A stretch of 64,000 nucleotides of DNA from Omphiscola glabra (Eukaryota; Mollusca; Gastropoda; Lymnaeidae), in assembly GCA_964017045.1 (NCBI GenBank), contig OZ024810.1:5698062-5762061 (forward strand), in the 5' to 3' direction. Within the stretch, counting starts at the first letter, position 1. Every line of letters starts with the position of its first letter. The notes below the pieces were generated by a model that ran no database searches, was not told where the DNA came from, and saw nothing but the letters and a program-made list of their open reading frames with translations. The position numbers were made by a program, and so were the translations under genes. Positions 52,651-62,721 of this stretch are shown in pieces.

Positions 52651-53304
52651 TTCATTTCTTGGCTCGTTGCCCTATCATTGATGCACTACCATGTAATTGA
52701 CCTCATATTAACTCGTTTTTTTTCAAATGACCATCTGCCACTCACTTGTGGGCTATCTCACACCAGACTGGAGACCGCTGTACAGAGTTTTAAGGGAGTT
52801 TCTTCTTGTAAATGAACTCTTAGCTATAGTACTTTATTGTGCATTCGAAGACATTGGATTGAGCGCTGTCTGTTTTGATATTTGTTGAATGAAAGATATG
52901 GAATTAAGTTTAAGGATTAACGTGGGTCAATAAAGAATGCCTGTATCAGTTGTGACTCAGAACAACAACAATGTACTCCAGTAGACAACACGGGACTTTA
53001 TTACAATTAGCGAATTTACTGATCAGCAGCTACTCATTTAAACAGCAAGCTTCAAGCGGTTCTCAACTTAACCGCCCTCTTCCCTGGCAACTGCATATTA
53101 ACTGCTTAAACATTGAAGACTTCAAATTGATTGATATAGTGTGTCCAGGTGATTGACACAACCTCCATTCAGTGGACGCTCGATCTGTTAAAACAACACG
53201 GAGACCGCCAGAAATAAATCACAACAACATCCACAGAATTAGGAATGACAGAAGCGGTTCTATAGTTTTTTCAACATGTTGGTTTTTTAAATCCACCCGG
53301 TATT
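52651..53304. other. no gene recognised
   Basis: Unique sequence with an AATAAA near 52930 and a 61-codon open frame at 52971-53156 that resembles nothing I know and is within chance expectation. Confidence 0.5.
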
Positions 53305-53475
53305 CACTGGCGTAGCAAGGGGGTACGGGGGGGGGGGGGGCGATCCGCCGTGGGTGGCACTTTTTTCTATATATCGATGGTGGCATTTTCGGTCAAATAC
53401 AGAGATCTTTCGTAGCTGGGGGGCGGCAAAAATCTTAGCCCGCCCAGGGTGCCATTAACCTTATCTTAGCTTAAT
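53305..53475 (+). mobile_element. hAT-like element end (CACTGGCGTAGC), degraded
   Basis: CACTGGCGTAGCAAGGGGG at 53305 has the character of a hAT terminal inverted repeat and resembles the MITE ends at 47390 and 63891. A 14-G run (53327-53340) and GCCCGCCCAGGGTGCCA near 53440 follow. The matching right end and an 8-bp target duplication cannot be found, so the right limit is a guess. It is a different family from the other two, since the internal sequence does not match. Confidence 0.5.
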
Positions 53476-53940
53476 GTAGCTATTACAGTAGCAGGCGAAT
53501 GTTATAATCGAGAACATTTGAGACGAGTTCAGAGGTCATGCGCCCCATTATTATAAAGGAGTCACCCCAACACTCCATCTACCTGCCCCTATCACAACAG
53601 AACACTGACTATGATAAAACGGGTCGTTCAATTCTCACTGAGGTTGCTGCAGTGTTAGAAAAACGGATCTGACCTTTGAATGGAGTTGTAAATTGACCCG
53701 GAAGCATTTCTACATTTGTTTTGTTGCGGCCAAAGTTTTTTTTTTCTTAAAATTTAAACTACTTGTAAAAACAAAGTTTTTCTTATAAATTCTTTTTATG
53801 AATTTTTGTTGGCATTTATGTAAAAGAACGTGATTCATCATTTATGTTAGCGAAGAAACTGATTTTTGGTATGGGAATGGTTTGTATCAGAATTAGTGCC
53901 CGTAAATCATAAATGACTAAAGATATATTTCAACCCAAAT
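53476..53940. other. no gene recognised
   Basis: AT-rich unique sequence with T-runs. No exon, RNA gene or repeat can be supported. Confidence 0.5.
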
Positions 53941-54260
53941 ACGTCACAAATACAAAGCATATAGAATTTATGTAACTGCTTTTTTATGTCATATTTATTC
54001 TTCTCATTCCTGCCAAAGACAATCAGGGACTGGAACAAGAGGAACAGTTGAGGCGACAACACTTGACACATTTGCGTCTATTGCCTCAGGCCTTCCAACC
54101 CCCAGTGCATGATACCCTCACTCAGTAGCCCTTGCAAACAGTGAAACATGCTCTCCAACACCAGGCACAGAAACATTGCAAATCCCATCTACATGGATTG
54201 GAGCCAGAATGATCAATAAATTGATCGGGGACAAATAATATTTAGAAGAAGAAGAAGATT
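53941..54260 (+). pseudogene. 3' end of a CR1/L2-like LINE
   Basis: The frame at about 53985-54045 reads YLFFSFLPKTIRDWNK. After a frameshift, 54048-54113 reads VEATTLDTFASIASG followed by LPTPSA and a stop. FFP-TIRDWN followed by an E-A-TLD-F motif is the C-terminus of ORF2 in CR1/L2-type non-LTR retrotransposons. A short 3' region follows, ending in a GAA microsatellite (TTAGAAGAAGAAGAAG, 54242-54257). Everything upstream of the last ~50 codons is missing, as expected of a 5'-truncated insertion. It is not functional. Confidence 0.75.
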
Positions 54261-54284
54261 TTTGCAAATTTTTATGTGAAACTC

Positions 54285-54355
54285 GGTGAGCCCAGACCTA
54301 GGCTTGAATATCGCGCTATATAAGACCACTGCAATAATAATACTAATAATAACCA
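54285..54355 (+). mobile_element. retroelement 3' tail with (AAT)n
   Basis: GCGCTATATAAGACCACTGC followed by AATAATAATACTAATAATAA looks like the 3' end of an invertebrate LINE or SINE family. It directly follows the CR1/L2-like fragment and may be its tail or a separate insertion. Confidence 0.4.
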
Positions 54356-54983
54356 GTTTCACAATTACTCGCCACACCAAAACACGCACCCGTTGAACAA
54401 ATCATATTTCATTCACCTTCCCATGAAAAACGGGGAAAACTTATTTTGGAGGTTAGGGGTGGGGATGAACACTTTGTCGTCGGCAACGAGTCTTTGTGCA
54501 AAGTTGCAGGTCGATAGGATGACGGAAATTGGGTCAATTAGCCGTCCGATGCTTTTGCACAAACACGCGAAAAAAAGCGAAGTGATATATAAAGGTTTTA
54601 AAAAAGGAATCGATCAGACATGGAAGTTCTTTACAAACCGAGGTGAACTTTTCATTTAAATAAATCCCGTTTTTATATCTGTGTTTTACGTCATACTCAC
54701 TACTGAACGGCATCAGGTACGATTTCTGTGAATCTTGTTACCCACTCAGCTTAAATGTGAACAGCGTGTGGCGTGACATGCACTAGCTGTCTTCTTCTTC
54801 TTGTGGCAAAGGAACAGTTGCTTGGGATTGTTTGCTTTGATGTTGTGTTTGGTTTTTGTTTTGTTTTGTTTGTTTGTTGTTGATTTTCGGTTTGATAAAT
54901 TGCATTTATACGTTTTAGAGTTGCCTGACGTTTTCTAAATATGAACGCTTGGCTTTGGCTAGCTCAAAGCTCAACTCGTATAA
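54356..54983. other. no gene recognised; one unexplained 88-codon open frame
   Basis: A plus-strand frame is open at 54393-54659 (begins MNKSYFIHLPMKNGENLFW, contains SSATSLCAKLQVDRM and a lysine-rich end). I see no family signature, splice context or start context that would make it a gene. T/G-rich low complexity (GTTTTGTTTTGTTTG) follows at about 54845-54880. Confidence 0.4.
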
Positions 54984-55102
54984 GGCCATTTTCACATTAT
55001 GGCATTCATCAAAAGCCATCTTCTCATTATGGCATTCATCAAAAGCCATCTTTTCATTATGGCATTCATCAAAAGCCATCTTTTCATTGTGGCATTCATC
55101 CT
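54984..55102. repeat. 30-bp minisatellite, 4 copies
   Basis: TTATGGCATTCATCAAAAGC followed by CATCTTCTCA or CATCTTTTCA repeats every 30 bp; the last copy has TTGTGG and ends in CATCCTATAT. The small open frames here are repeat artefacts. Confidence 0.92.
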
Positions 55103-55171
55103 ATATACAAACAGCGCAACCGACGCCCTGACCTGTCCCCCCCCCCCTTATGTAATCTCTGTACATCACTT

Positions 55172-55323
55172 TGGTGAGACGCCCCGTCCCCCTCCTTCTT
55201 ATCACCGTGGTGTGACGCCCCGTCCCTCCTCCTTCCTATCACCGTGGTGTGACGCCCCGTCCCCCCTCCTTCCTATCACCGTGGTGAGACGCCCCTTCCC
55301 TCTCCTTCCTATCACCGTGGTGA
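55172..55323. repeat. 36-37-bp minisatellite, 4 copies
   Basis: GACGCCCC starts at 55178, 55214, 55251 and 55288. Each unit continues through a CCTCCTT pyrimidine tract to TATCACCGTGGTG. It lies only about 70 bp from the preceding, unrelated 30-bp array. Confidence 0.92.
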
Positions 55324-55769
55324 CCAAAAAAAGAGACAAGCCTAACACGAAAACAACTCACAAATAAAAGCCATCGGAGATGCCTAGGGCCGTGAGCACA
55401 CATTGTCACCCTGAGTCAGGGGGCCATTTTTATAACTATGCAAATGTTGACAACATATCCTAGAGGGCGACAACGCCTGGGATTTTTGGGAGGGGGATAA
55501 CCCCAGGCATTCTCAAAATATCAACTTTCAGGCCAATTCTTGTTTTTCAATTTTACACACAGTTCTCCATAACGTAGTTAATTAATGGTAGAAGCACTTC
55601 CTGTAAGCATTGCCACGTACACATGTACATATGTACCAGTGTGTCTTATTTACATTGCCTTACTTTTTTTTCCTTATATTTTAAGTACAACTTGACTTAT
55701 TGCATGTGTGAAGTTATTTCAACAGTCTAGATTTTCAATTGTGACTTAACTCTTCCATTTTCGAGAGGG
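55324..55769. other. no gene recognised
   Basis: Unique AT-rich sequence. A 7-bp inverted repeat (GCCTGGG / CCCAGGC, about 55475-55510) is the only structure noticed and is too short to interpret. Confidence 0.5.
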
Positions 55770-56048
55770 GTGAGAGGGTGTGTACTTTTTTGCATTAGTT
55801 CAGCGTTAAGACTCCAACAAAATGCTAAGCATCAGAACTCTGAATCCGACCCAGCTGCCAGTGTTACAGGTGAAAGGTCACTAACCCCCAGGTACTATTT
55901 CGAGGTTTCCATATTTGTTCCCTGGGATGAAATTCCCCATCTCCTAAAACAAAAGTGGATGCCTCGTATGAGGTCATTGCTGGGGAGTTCCAGGGCATGG
56001 CTCAATGGCGTCTTGACTTTGTTAATTTGGAGTACAAACTGGACTTAA
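55770..56048 (+). pseudogene. possible hAT transposase (THAP12/ZMYM-type) fragment
   Basis: A 92-codon frame contains LQQNAKHQNSESD and, about 25 residues later, PRYYFEVSIFVPWDEIPHLL. In THAP12/ZMYM1-like domesticated and mobile hAT transposases, a Q-H-N stretch is followed by a Y-Y-x-x-S-x-F-x-P-x-x-D block. The resemblance is limited to these two blocks and the usual Leu-Asp is altered to Trp-Asp. Nothing recognisable follows, and no terminal repeats are seen. It may equally be a chance open frame. Confidence 0.28.
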
Positions 56049-56265
56049 TTATCACATACCTGGCCAACTTCGGTCACCACGGTTACAGTTGTTATTTTTG
56101 GTGTAATCTTAGTTAATGTCTTAGATTGAGAACTACATCTCTTGTGACAGTACAGAGAGTCTTATGGTCCTTTACTGTCTCAGTTCTTATGACATCTCCA
56201 CTTCAATTTATACCTTGTACCTAGACACCTACCCGTTCTAACATCTCCACATACTGTTTAGCAAT

Positions 56266-56540
56266 AAAGTCAAACAGCTAAGTTGTACAAGAAAGTCAAA
56301 CAGCTAAGTTGTTCAATTAAGTCAAAAAGCTAAGTTGTACAAAAAGTGAAACAGTTAAGCTGTACAAAAAGTCAACAGCTAAGTTGTACAAAAAGTCAAA
56401 CAACTAAGTTATACAATAAAGTCAAAAAGCTAAGTTGTACAAAAAGTGAAAGAGCTAAGTTTTACAAAAAGTCATACAGCTAAGTTGTACAAAAAGTCAA
56501 ACAGCTAAGTTGTACAAAAAGCCAAACAGCTAAGTTGTCA
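56266..56540. repeat. about 25-bp minisatellite, about 11 copies
   Basis: AGTCAAACAGCTAAGTTGTA plus CAAAA repeats with 24-27-bp spacing and scattered substitutions (GTGAAAGAGC, GTCAAAAAGC, GTCATACAGC). It ends at GCTAAGTTGTCATTGGGC. Confidence 0.93.
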
Positions 56541-57030
56541 TTGGGCAAGCACTAGGACTCAAAAAGCCACTAAATACGTGTGTGTGTAATTACAAGAAAT
56601 GGTCACACAACCTTTCCCAGAGTTGGTTCAAAAGTATATTGACACTTTTCAATACACAAAAGGACAAAAATTCCAAAATAATTAAAACTTTTTTCTGTTT
56701 GGGGGGGGGGGGTGTTATTTTGTTCTTTTTTACTTTTCCTCTTTAAAGTTGGTTTTTAATTATTTTAGTGTGCATACTTTCCTAATTTCCCGTAGTCTAA
56801 ATATAGTCCAGGAATTCCCTTACTTTTTTCCTTGCCTTCTAATATATAAAAAAGGTTAGTGGGCTCATCTAGTGGCCCATTTGAGGACCCAGGAACTTTC
56901 ACTAGGGCCTCGTGACATTTTGCTTAAGGCTAAAAAATAAAATCTATGTAACGAGGTTTTAAATCTCTGGATTTCCCCTTTATTGTATACGTAGTCATCT
57001 AATAAATTCAACACTTTTGAATTGTGTTTA
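56541..57030. other. no gene recognised
   Basis: Contains a 12-G run (56701-56712) in AT-rich DNA. No exon, RNA gene or transposon end can be supported. Confidence 0.5.
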
Positions 57031-57316
57031 AGACACCATAGAACACTTGAAGAAGTAATACGCCATAGAGCACTTGAAGAAGTAAGACACCATAGAACAC
57101 TTGAAGAAGTAAGACACCATAGAACACTTGAAAAAGTAAGACACTATAGAACACTTAAAAAGGTAAGACACCATAGAACACTTGAAAAAGTAAGACACCA
57201 TAGAACACTTAAAAAGGTAAGACACCATAGAACACTTGAAAAAGTAAGAGACCATAGAACACTTGAAAAAGTAAGACACTATAGAACACTTGAAAAAGTA
57301 AGACACCAAAGAACAC
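57031..57316. repeat. 27-bp minisatellite, about 10 copies, open on both strands
   Basis: GACACCATAGAACACTTGAA plus AAAGTAA repeats every 27 bp, with AGAGCAC, CTATAG and AAAAAGG variants. As nine codons it encodes HRTLEKVRH-type repeats on the plus strand and KCSMVSYFF on the minus strand, and neither is interrupted. The plus frame continues to 57597 through unrelated sequence. Translation is unproven and a repeat artefact is the simplest view. Confidence 0.93.
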
Positions 57317-57323
57317 TAAGTTC

Positions 57324-57452
57324 AAAACTACAATGCTGTCATGGATGTACTGTGAGCCCCACCTTTGTCGTATCTTCATTACAGTACAAAACTAAAATGA
57401 TGTCATGGAGGTACTGTCAGCCCCACCTTTGTCCTGTCTTTATTACAGTACA
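57324..57452. repeat. 64-bp direct repeat, 2 copies
   Basis: TGTCATGGATGTACTGTGAG (57337) and TGTCATGGAGGTACTGTCAG (57401) begin two copies. Both continue into CCCCACCTTTGTC and end in ATTACAGTACAAAAC. Each copy ends with an acceptor-like TTACAG. Confidence 0.88.
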
Positions 57453-57555
57453 AAACAAAAATGGTTTGCAGCTGATCTCACATTATTTATATTATTTTTC
57501 TGATTGCATAACAAGCAAACGTCAATTTTTGTTTTCATTTTTTTTTATCCTAAAG

Positions 57556-57641
57556 ATGACGAAAACGATGAGATCAGCAATGGAGGAAAAATCCTAGTGG
57601 GAAAATATCAGACATCTATAAAAAAAAAAACAAATGTCTGA
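57556..57641 (+). other. weak candidate terminal exon
   Basis: A long pyrimidine tract ending ATCCTAAAG (to 57555) is followed by a frame, entered after two bases, reading DENDEISNGGKILVGKYQ. The frame then becomes lysine-rich and reaches a stop at 57639. The final bases form a CAGACAT/ATGTCTG inverted repeat around an A-run. I do not recognise the peptide, and the sequence is short enough to be chance. Confidence 0.22.
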
Positions 57642-59425
57642 TCAGCTCCCCTCGCCACCTCTCACCCTGACCAACCCCACCCCCTCTAACCACCCCTAAC
57701 TGTGTCACAGAGTAAGAAAGCTATGTCACAGCAACCTTTCTTCACAGTACTTTAGAATGTAGGATCATCTTTCCATTTTATCCCCGTCACGCTAATAAAA
57801 AAAAAAATTCTTTTTCTCTTTTTTTTATTTTTTTATTAAACTTCAGTGACCTGGTAAACTGATATTATTAATTTAATGTTAGACACACACAAAAAATGAT
57901 TTTAAAAAAGAAATTTGGTTTTTTGAAATTGTGGCACAGATGTAGTCGTTGTTATGAAAATCGAACCAAAAATGTATCGATACTCATCTTTTCGGAAAGA
58001 CACACCGGGCAGTTGTTTTTTTTTCCATTTCTTTTACGCTTGAGAAATGCTTTAAAATAGTTTAAATTAAGATTGTTTTGGATTAATAATCATAATCTTA
58101 ATCATGATTTAATCCTTTTGCTGCAAATGAATATGTTCAAACATAATCAAAGCATATTTCCATTTATTTGGATCAATCCATGAAGCTTACCGTTGTGCTT
58201 GATTTTGACTCTGTACATCGATTCTGACGAGGTAATCGTTGAAATCTTAATCATAACGAGTACATTGTCTGCTAACCAGACTATCACGTAAACGAATCAT
58301 TACTTTCCCAGGCTTGTCTAGAATGTGAAAAAGGAAAGAACTTCCATTTGGACACTACAATCTTACGCTACAAATAGTTTAAGTCTAAAGCATTAGATTA
58401 TTGTTGTGTACTAACATAGTTAAAGTTTAATGACTAGTCAAGGGGAATACAAATTATTCATTGCTATTTCACTTAATTACTCATTTCTGTTAACTTGAAT
58501 TGTTACATTACATAATTTAGATAATGTTGCCACATCAAAATACATAGTTCTCTGTGTAACAATTTCACTAACGCTACCAGATGGCGCTAAATAACATTCC
58601 CGAATACTGCGCAAAATGAGATTCGTAAAAAAAAAAAATACCGCAAGCGTGTTTGGTGCGCGATATTTTATTTTGTTGAAATGAAATATGCGCAATTTCA
58701 ATATGTTGTAATACATTTGCGGCATAAAAAGGTTGGGACATTGGAATAGTAATATAGTTCAGGGGCGTGAAAAAAAGTATGCGGTTGCGAACCGGGGGGG
58801 GGGGGGGGGGGCATGGGAGGGAAGCACTTAATTGGGATTCTTATAAAGTGCGTTATTTCACTGAATGTTTTGTCAAAGTAACTTTAGTAGTTATGAAGTT
58901 ATCGAACTTTGGCCACCATTTGTTATAGCAGGCTTATAGCTAGTAGATATATTGTATATTAAATACGTTTTCTTTGTAATATTTAAAGGTTGTCCCGTAT
59001 ATGAGCGTATACGCGGCCGTTACTCTATTCTATACAAACATTGACTTTTGAAACACTTTTTAATGTAAACATTCAAATTGAAAAAGACGTGACGGTTGAA
59101 AATTATAAACAAGACCGCTTTTATGAGAGGGGTCAGGCGGTCACAGGCTGAGAGCCGTTTAAAGTCCTTTAATGTAATTACATTTCAGCTTCATTAGGTG
59201 GGGGGATGGGGTGGGGGCAAAAGACCCATTTTCATGTTCAAGGTTCATACTCGACATTTTAAAATGTAACCAAAACTACAGACATTGATCGTGGTGGTAG
59301 TGGCGAAGGTAGAGGGGGGTGGGGTTGGCGGTGGGGGGATTGCTCTTATAAAATGTGATGTAATTTAGTCCGTATGGGGTCTTAGCTTCCTCTCCAACAT
59401 CTTACAGGACTGGATGTTTCCTGTT
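57642..59425. other. no gene recognised
   Basis: AT-rich DNA with T- and A-runs and an 18-G run (58794-58811). A minus-strand frame open for 82 codons (58477-58725) carries a run of phenylalanines from a homopolymer and has no family signature. AGGGGCGTGAAAAA at 58761 faintly recalls a hAT end but has no partner. Confidence 0.5.
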
Positions 59426-59612
59426 AGTGGAGGTGTTTGGGAAGAATTTCGGGAAGATGTTTGGGAAGATGTTTGGGAAGATGTTTGGGAAGAATTTTGG
59501 GAAGATGTTTGGGACGATGTTTGGGAAGATGTTTCGGAAGATGTTTGGGAAGATGTTTCGGAAGATGTTTGGGAGATGTTTTGGAAGTTTTTGGGAAGGT
59601 TTGTCGCCCTTA
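59426..59612. repeat. 12-bp minisatellite, about 14 copies
   Basis: TTGGGAAGATGT repeats in register with TTCGGAAGATGT, TTGGGAAGAATT and TTGGGACGATGT variants. Units of four codons keep frames open (FGKM and WEDV repeats on the plus strand, SSQT on the minus). These are not supported as genes. Confidence 0.94.
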
Positions 59613-59929
59613 GATTGTTATTTGTTGTTGTTTCTATTTGGGTTTTTTTTAATTGTTTTGTTGATTTTTTTTTAATCAAAATGTTATTGTATTGATTGAG
59701 TTACAACCAGCTGTATGACGATAACTCGGGCAATCATAGTTCGCCTAAAGTTTTAACACACAATAACTTTTATCTGATTTAAATTTCATTTATTAAACGG
59801 TGTCTGTATCTTGTAACATCGTTGTTGTTCATATCTTTACGGCATATTTACTGTGACATATTGCTTGTGAAAAGACGGTCCTCATATTCTACCTTAAGGG
59901 TTGCATTAAATCCAATACATTTGTTTGTA

Positions 59930-60072
59930 TAGCCCCAATGTTTTCTTCTGTGTCCCCGAACGTATAGTTGTATATCCCAGAATGTATAATGTTCTGTGTC
60001 CCCGAATGTATAGTTCTATATCCCCGAACGTATAGTTCTATAAGCCCGAATGTATAGTTCTATATCCCGAAA
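59930..60072. repeat. about 22-bp minisatellite, about 6 copies
   Basis: CCCGAATGTATAGTTCTATA units with 20-24-bp spacing and variants CGAACG and GTTCTGTGTC. It abuts the next array without a spacer. Confidence 0.88.
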
Positions 60073-60146
60073 AACACCCACCACAAACTGCACCAAAAAC
60101 ACCCACCACAAACTGCACCAAAACACCCACCACAAACTGCACCCAA
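60070..60146. repeat. 24-25-bp minisatellite, 3 copies
   Basis: ACACCCACCACAAACTGCAC starts at 60074, 60099 and 60123, separated by A-runs of varying length. It begins at the last base of the previous array. Confidence 0.92.
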
Positions 60147-60619
60147 AGTGCACCCATGTTCCCCCACCCCTAGAGGCTAGCTCAATTTGAGCCAGACCTA
60201 TTACTCTCACATCCAAAGTTTTTTTTTTTATATATATATTTCGCTAAAATCAGATATTTCTTTTTCGTCTTGAAATTCCTCCAGTGAAATGTGACAAAGA
60301 CCGATTCCAGAGATCTTTAAATGGCGTGAGGCAAGTGAAAGAAAACTCGGAGAGGAGGAGAAGTGCCTCTCGTCTGGTGTTGATCAAATGCATTGGTTAC
60401 TTGTCGTCTGACTGGCGCTCATGAATCTGTGAGTTTGTCTGCTAAGAAATGGGATTTACTTGAACCGAACTGCTGTCAACTTTTGGAGACATCACCAAAC
60501 GATTCTTTAAACCGCAAAATAATTTTGTATTCAAAAGTTTGAAATCATCGGGGAAAAAAATGTTGATTCCTTATGAAATAAATATTTATTGTCATAGTTT
60601 GTAAATATCATCAGAAAAT
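60147..60619. other. no gene recognised
   Basis: Includes a T-run and (TA)n near 60218-60238. No coding or RNA feature can be supported. Confidence 0.5.
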
Positions 60620-60883
60620 GAAAACATTCAGTGCACAAGTGAGATGGAGAGACAGCTTTTGTTGAAAACATTCAGTGCACAAGTAAAATGGAGAGACATC
60701 TTTTGTTGAAAACATTCAGTGCACAAGTGAGATGGAGAGACTGCTTTTGTTGAAAACATTCAGTGCACAAGTGAGATGGAGAGACAGCTTTTGTTGAAAA
60801 CATTCAGTGCACAAGTGAGATGGAGAGACAGCTTTTGTTGAAAACATTCAGTGCACAAGTGAGATGGAGAGACAGCTTTTGTT
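60620..60883. repeat. 44-bp minisatellite, 6 copies
   Basis: GAAAACATTCAGTGCACAAG starts at 60620, 60664, 60708, 60752, 60796 and 60840, exactly 44 bp apart. Each continues through GAGATGGAGAGACAGC to TTTTGTT. Copies are nearly identical, so the amplification is recent. Confidence 0.96.
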
Positions 60884-60949
60884 CTGTTATAGTGGAGCTA
60901 TAGTACGAAAGATAAGTCACGAGATAGATGGATGAAGAAAAAACTGCAG

Positions 60950-61262
60950 TTAATCTGTAGTTGATCTGTGGTTGATATGTGGTTGATCTGTGGTTGATGT
61001 GCAGTTGATCTGTAGTTGATCTGTAGTTGATGTGTGGTTGATATATGGTTGACCCGTAGATGATATGTGGTTCAAATATGGTTTATGTGTGGTTGAAATG
61101 TGGTTGATCTTTGATTGATAGGCGGTTGATATGTAGATGATTTAATGTTAATCTATGGTTGAGGTTGGTCTGTGTGTGATGTGGTTGAGCTTTGGTTGAT
61201 ATGTATATTTTATGTGGTTGGTGTGGTTGATCTGTGGTTGACCTGTGGTTGACATGTAGATT
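60950..61262. repeat. 11-bp minisatellite, about 28 degenerate copies
   Basis: TCTGTGGTTGA and variants (TATGTGGTTGA, TCTGTAGTTGA, TGTGCAGTTGA) run in 11-bp register, with increasing divergence and indels towards the right end. Confidence 0.92.
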
Positions 61263-61845
61263 TTAATGTATCGAAGTTTATCGAATCCTCGATTTACGAG
61301 TACCGTATTTCTGTTGTTAAATTACTTCATATTTCTATTTCGCTTGTAAACAATTATCCTGAATTGGATTCTAAATTGTGTCAGTGAGATTTCCTACAAT
61401 AAAACATAAAAATGCGTGCATATTAAGAAATAGAATTGTTTGCCTCCAATAAAAACTGGGGGATGAAAAATGGTTTGGGGGGTGGGGGTAACTAAGTTTA
61501 AGACAACCCAAACGCAATGTCAAATTTAAGAGTGCATGTTTCATTACGTCCCTTCTGGTGCGAATATGTCCCTAACACACAATGCTAAGTAATGATTTAA
61601 CAAATTAAGCTGTAGCAGGAAATGAATGTGCACTGATCCTCATGTTTTTGCTGGACACTCTTTAAGTCAGAATGCTAAACTGATGTTCTGTTGGCGTGTG
61701 TCCTTGCGTCCCGTTCATTAACTGGCAGTAGGGTGGTGATGAAGTTCACTGGTTTACCAGAGATTTGCGCATGCACTGGTAAGAAATTTTCGTCTTTGAA
61801 AAACTGTTGAACCAGCGGATAATAATTGTTTTTGTTAGACAGGCA
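61263..61845. other. no gene recognised; one 62-codon minus-strand frame
   Basis: A minus-strand frame open at 61675-61863 reads NNYYPLVQQFFKDENFLPV and ends RTHANRTSV. It is not low-complexity outside its first codons, but I recognise no family and see no convincing splice sites. Confidence 0.4.
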
Positions 61846-62107
61846 TGAGTTTAGTGAAGACACGAGTTTAGTGAGGACATGAGTTTAGTGAAGACACGAG
61901 TTTAGTGAGGACATGAGTTTAGTGAAGACATGAGTTTAGTGAGGACATGAGTTTAGTGAGGACATGAGTTTAGTGAGGACATGAGTTTAGTGAAGACACG
62001 AGTTTAGTGAGGACATGAGTTTAGTGAAGACACGAGTTTAGTGAAGACACGAGTTTAGTGAGAACATGAGTTTAGTGAAGACACGAGTTTAGTGAGCTTG
62101 TTTAGTG
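61846..62107. repeat. 17-bp minisatellite, about 15 copies, partly alternating
   Basis: GAGTTTAGTGAGGACAT and GAGTTTAGTGAAGACAC alternate for much of the array, giving a 34-bp dimer pattern. It ends in GTTTAGTGAGCTTGTTTAG. Confidence 0.95.
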
Positions 62108-62282
62108 AGCTGAATGTGGAATGGTTGAGGACTGTTAAGAAGACTTCTTCTTATCTTGTATCGTTCCTGGTGAAGCATTCACTATTTCACTAGTTCACTT
62201 GTTAGATATATTGATATCAATGACAAATTTGTATTTTTTTCAAAACTGATCTTAATGCCATTAAAATAAGTGGCATACGATC

Positions 62283-62497
62283 ATACTCCCACTGACACTC
62301 CCACTACCAATGACATTCCCACTCCCACTCACACCGCCACTCACGCTCAGACTGCCACTCACAATCACACTCCCACAGCCACTCACTGCCACTCACTGTC
62401 CCACTGCCACTCCTACTCACACTGCCACTCCCACTCACACTCCCACTCCCACTTACCCTCCAACTCCCACTCGCCCTTACATTCACAATCCCACTCT
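62283..62497. repeat. 6-bp repeat, CACTCC/CACTGC type
   Basis: CCACTCACACTCCCACTGCC-like sequence with a 6-bp period and many substitutions runs for about 215 bp. Open frames on both strands translate His/Thr/Pro or Ser/Gly/Trp repeats and are artefacts. Confidence 0.93.
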
Positions 62498-62721
62498 CAG
62501 TAACATCATGTTAAATTTAAATACTGTTGAAATAAACTCTAAAAATTGTCAAGTCTAAAAGTGTTTTTATACTGATGTTGTGTTGACTGGTAATAACATC
62601 TTAATCATTGAACTGTATTCTCTCGGTAATTCATCTGTCTCATGATACCAATTGGACTGTAAAATGAGGAAACTGACTTTTGGTATTCGGGGCGAAGAAA
62701 ACATGTTAACAGCCCAGCATT

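Noticed and set aside
52129..52815. 228-codon plus-strand open frame as a gene
   Set aside because: It runs through a 37-bp minisatellite whose unit lacks plus-strand stops, so all three frames are open; the residues are a pure repeat translation with no domain.
59365..59695. Repeat proteins on both strands (WEDV/FGKM and SSQT)
   Set aside because: They are translations of a 12-bp repeat open in several frames.
62270..62558. Histidine/threonine-rich and tryptophan/glycine-rich small proteins
   Set aside because: They are translations of a CACTCC-type hexamer repeat with no other support.
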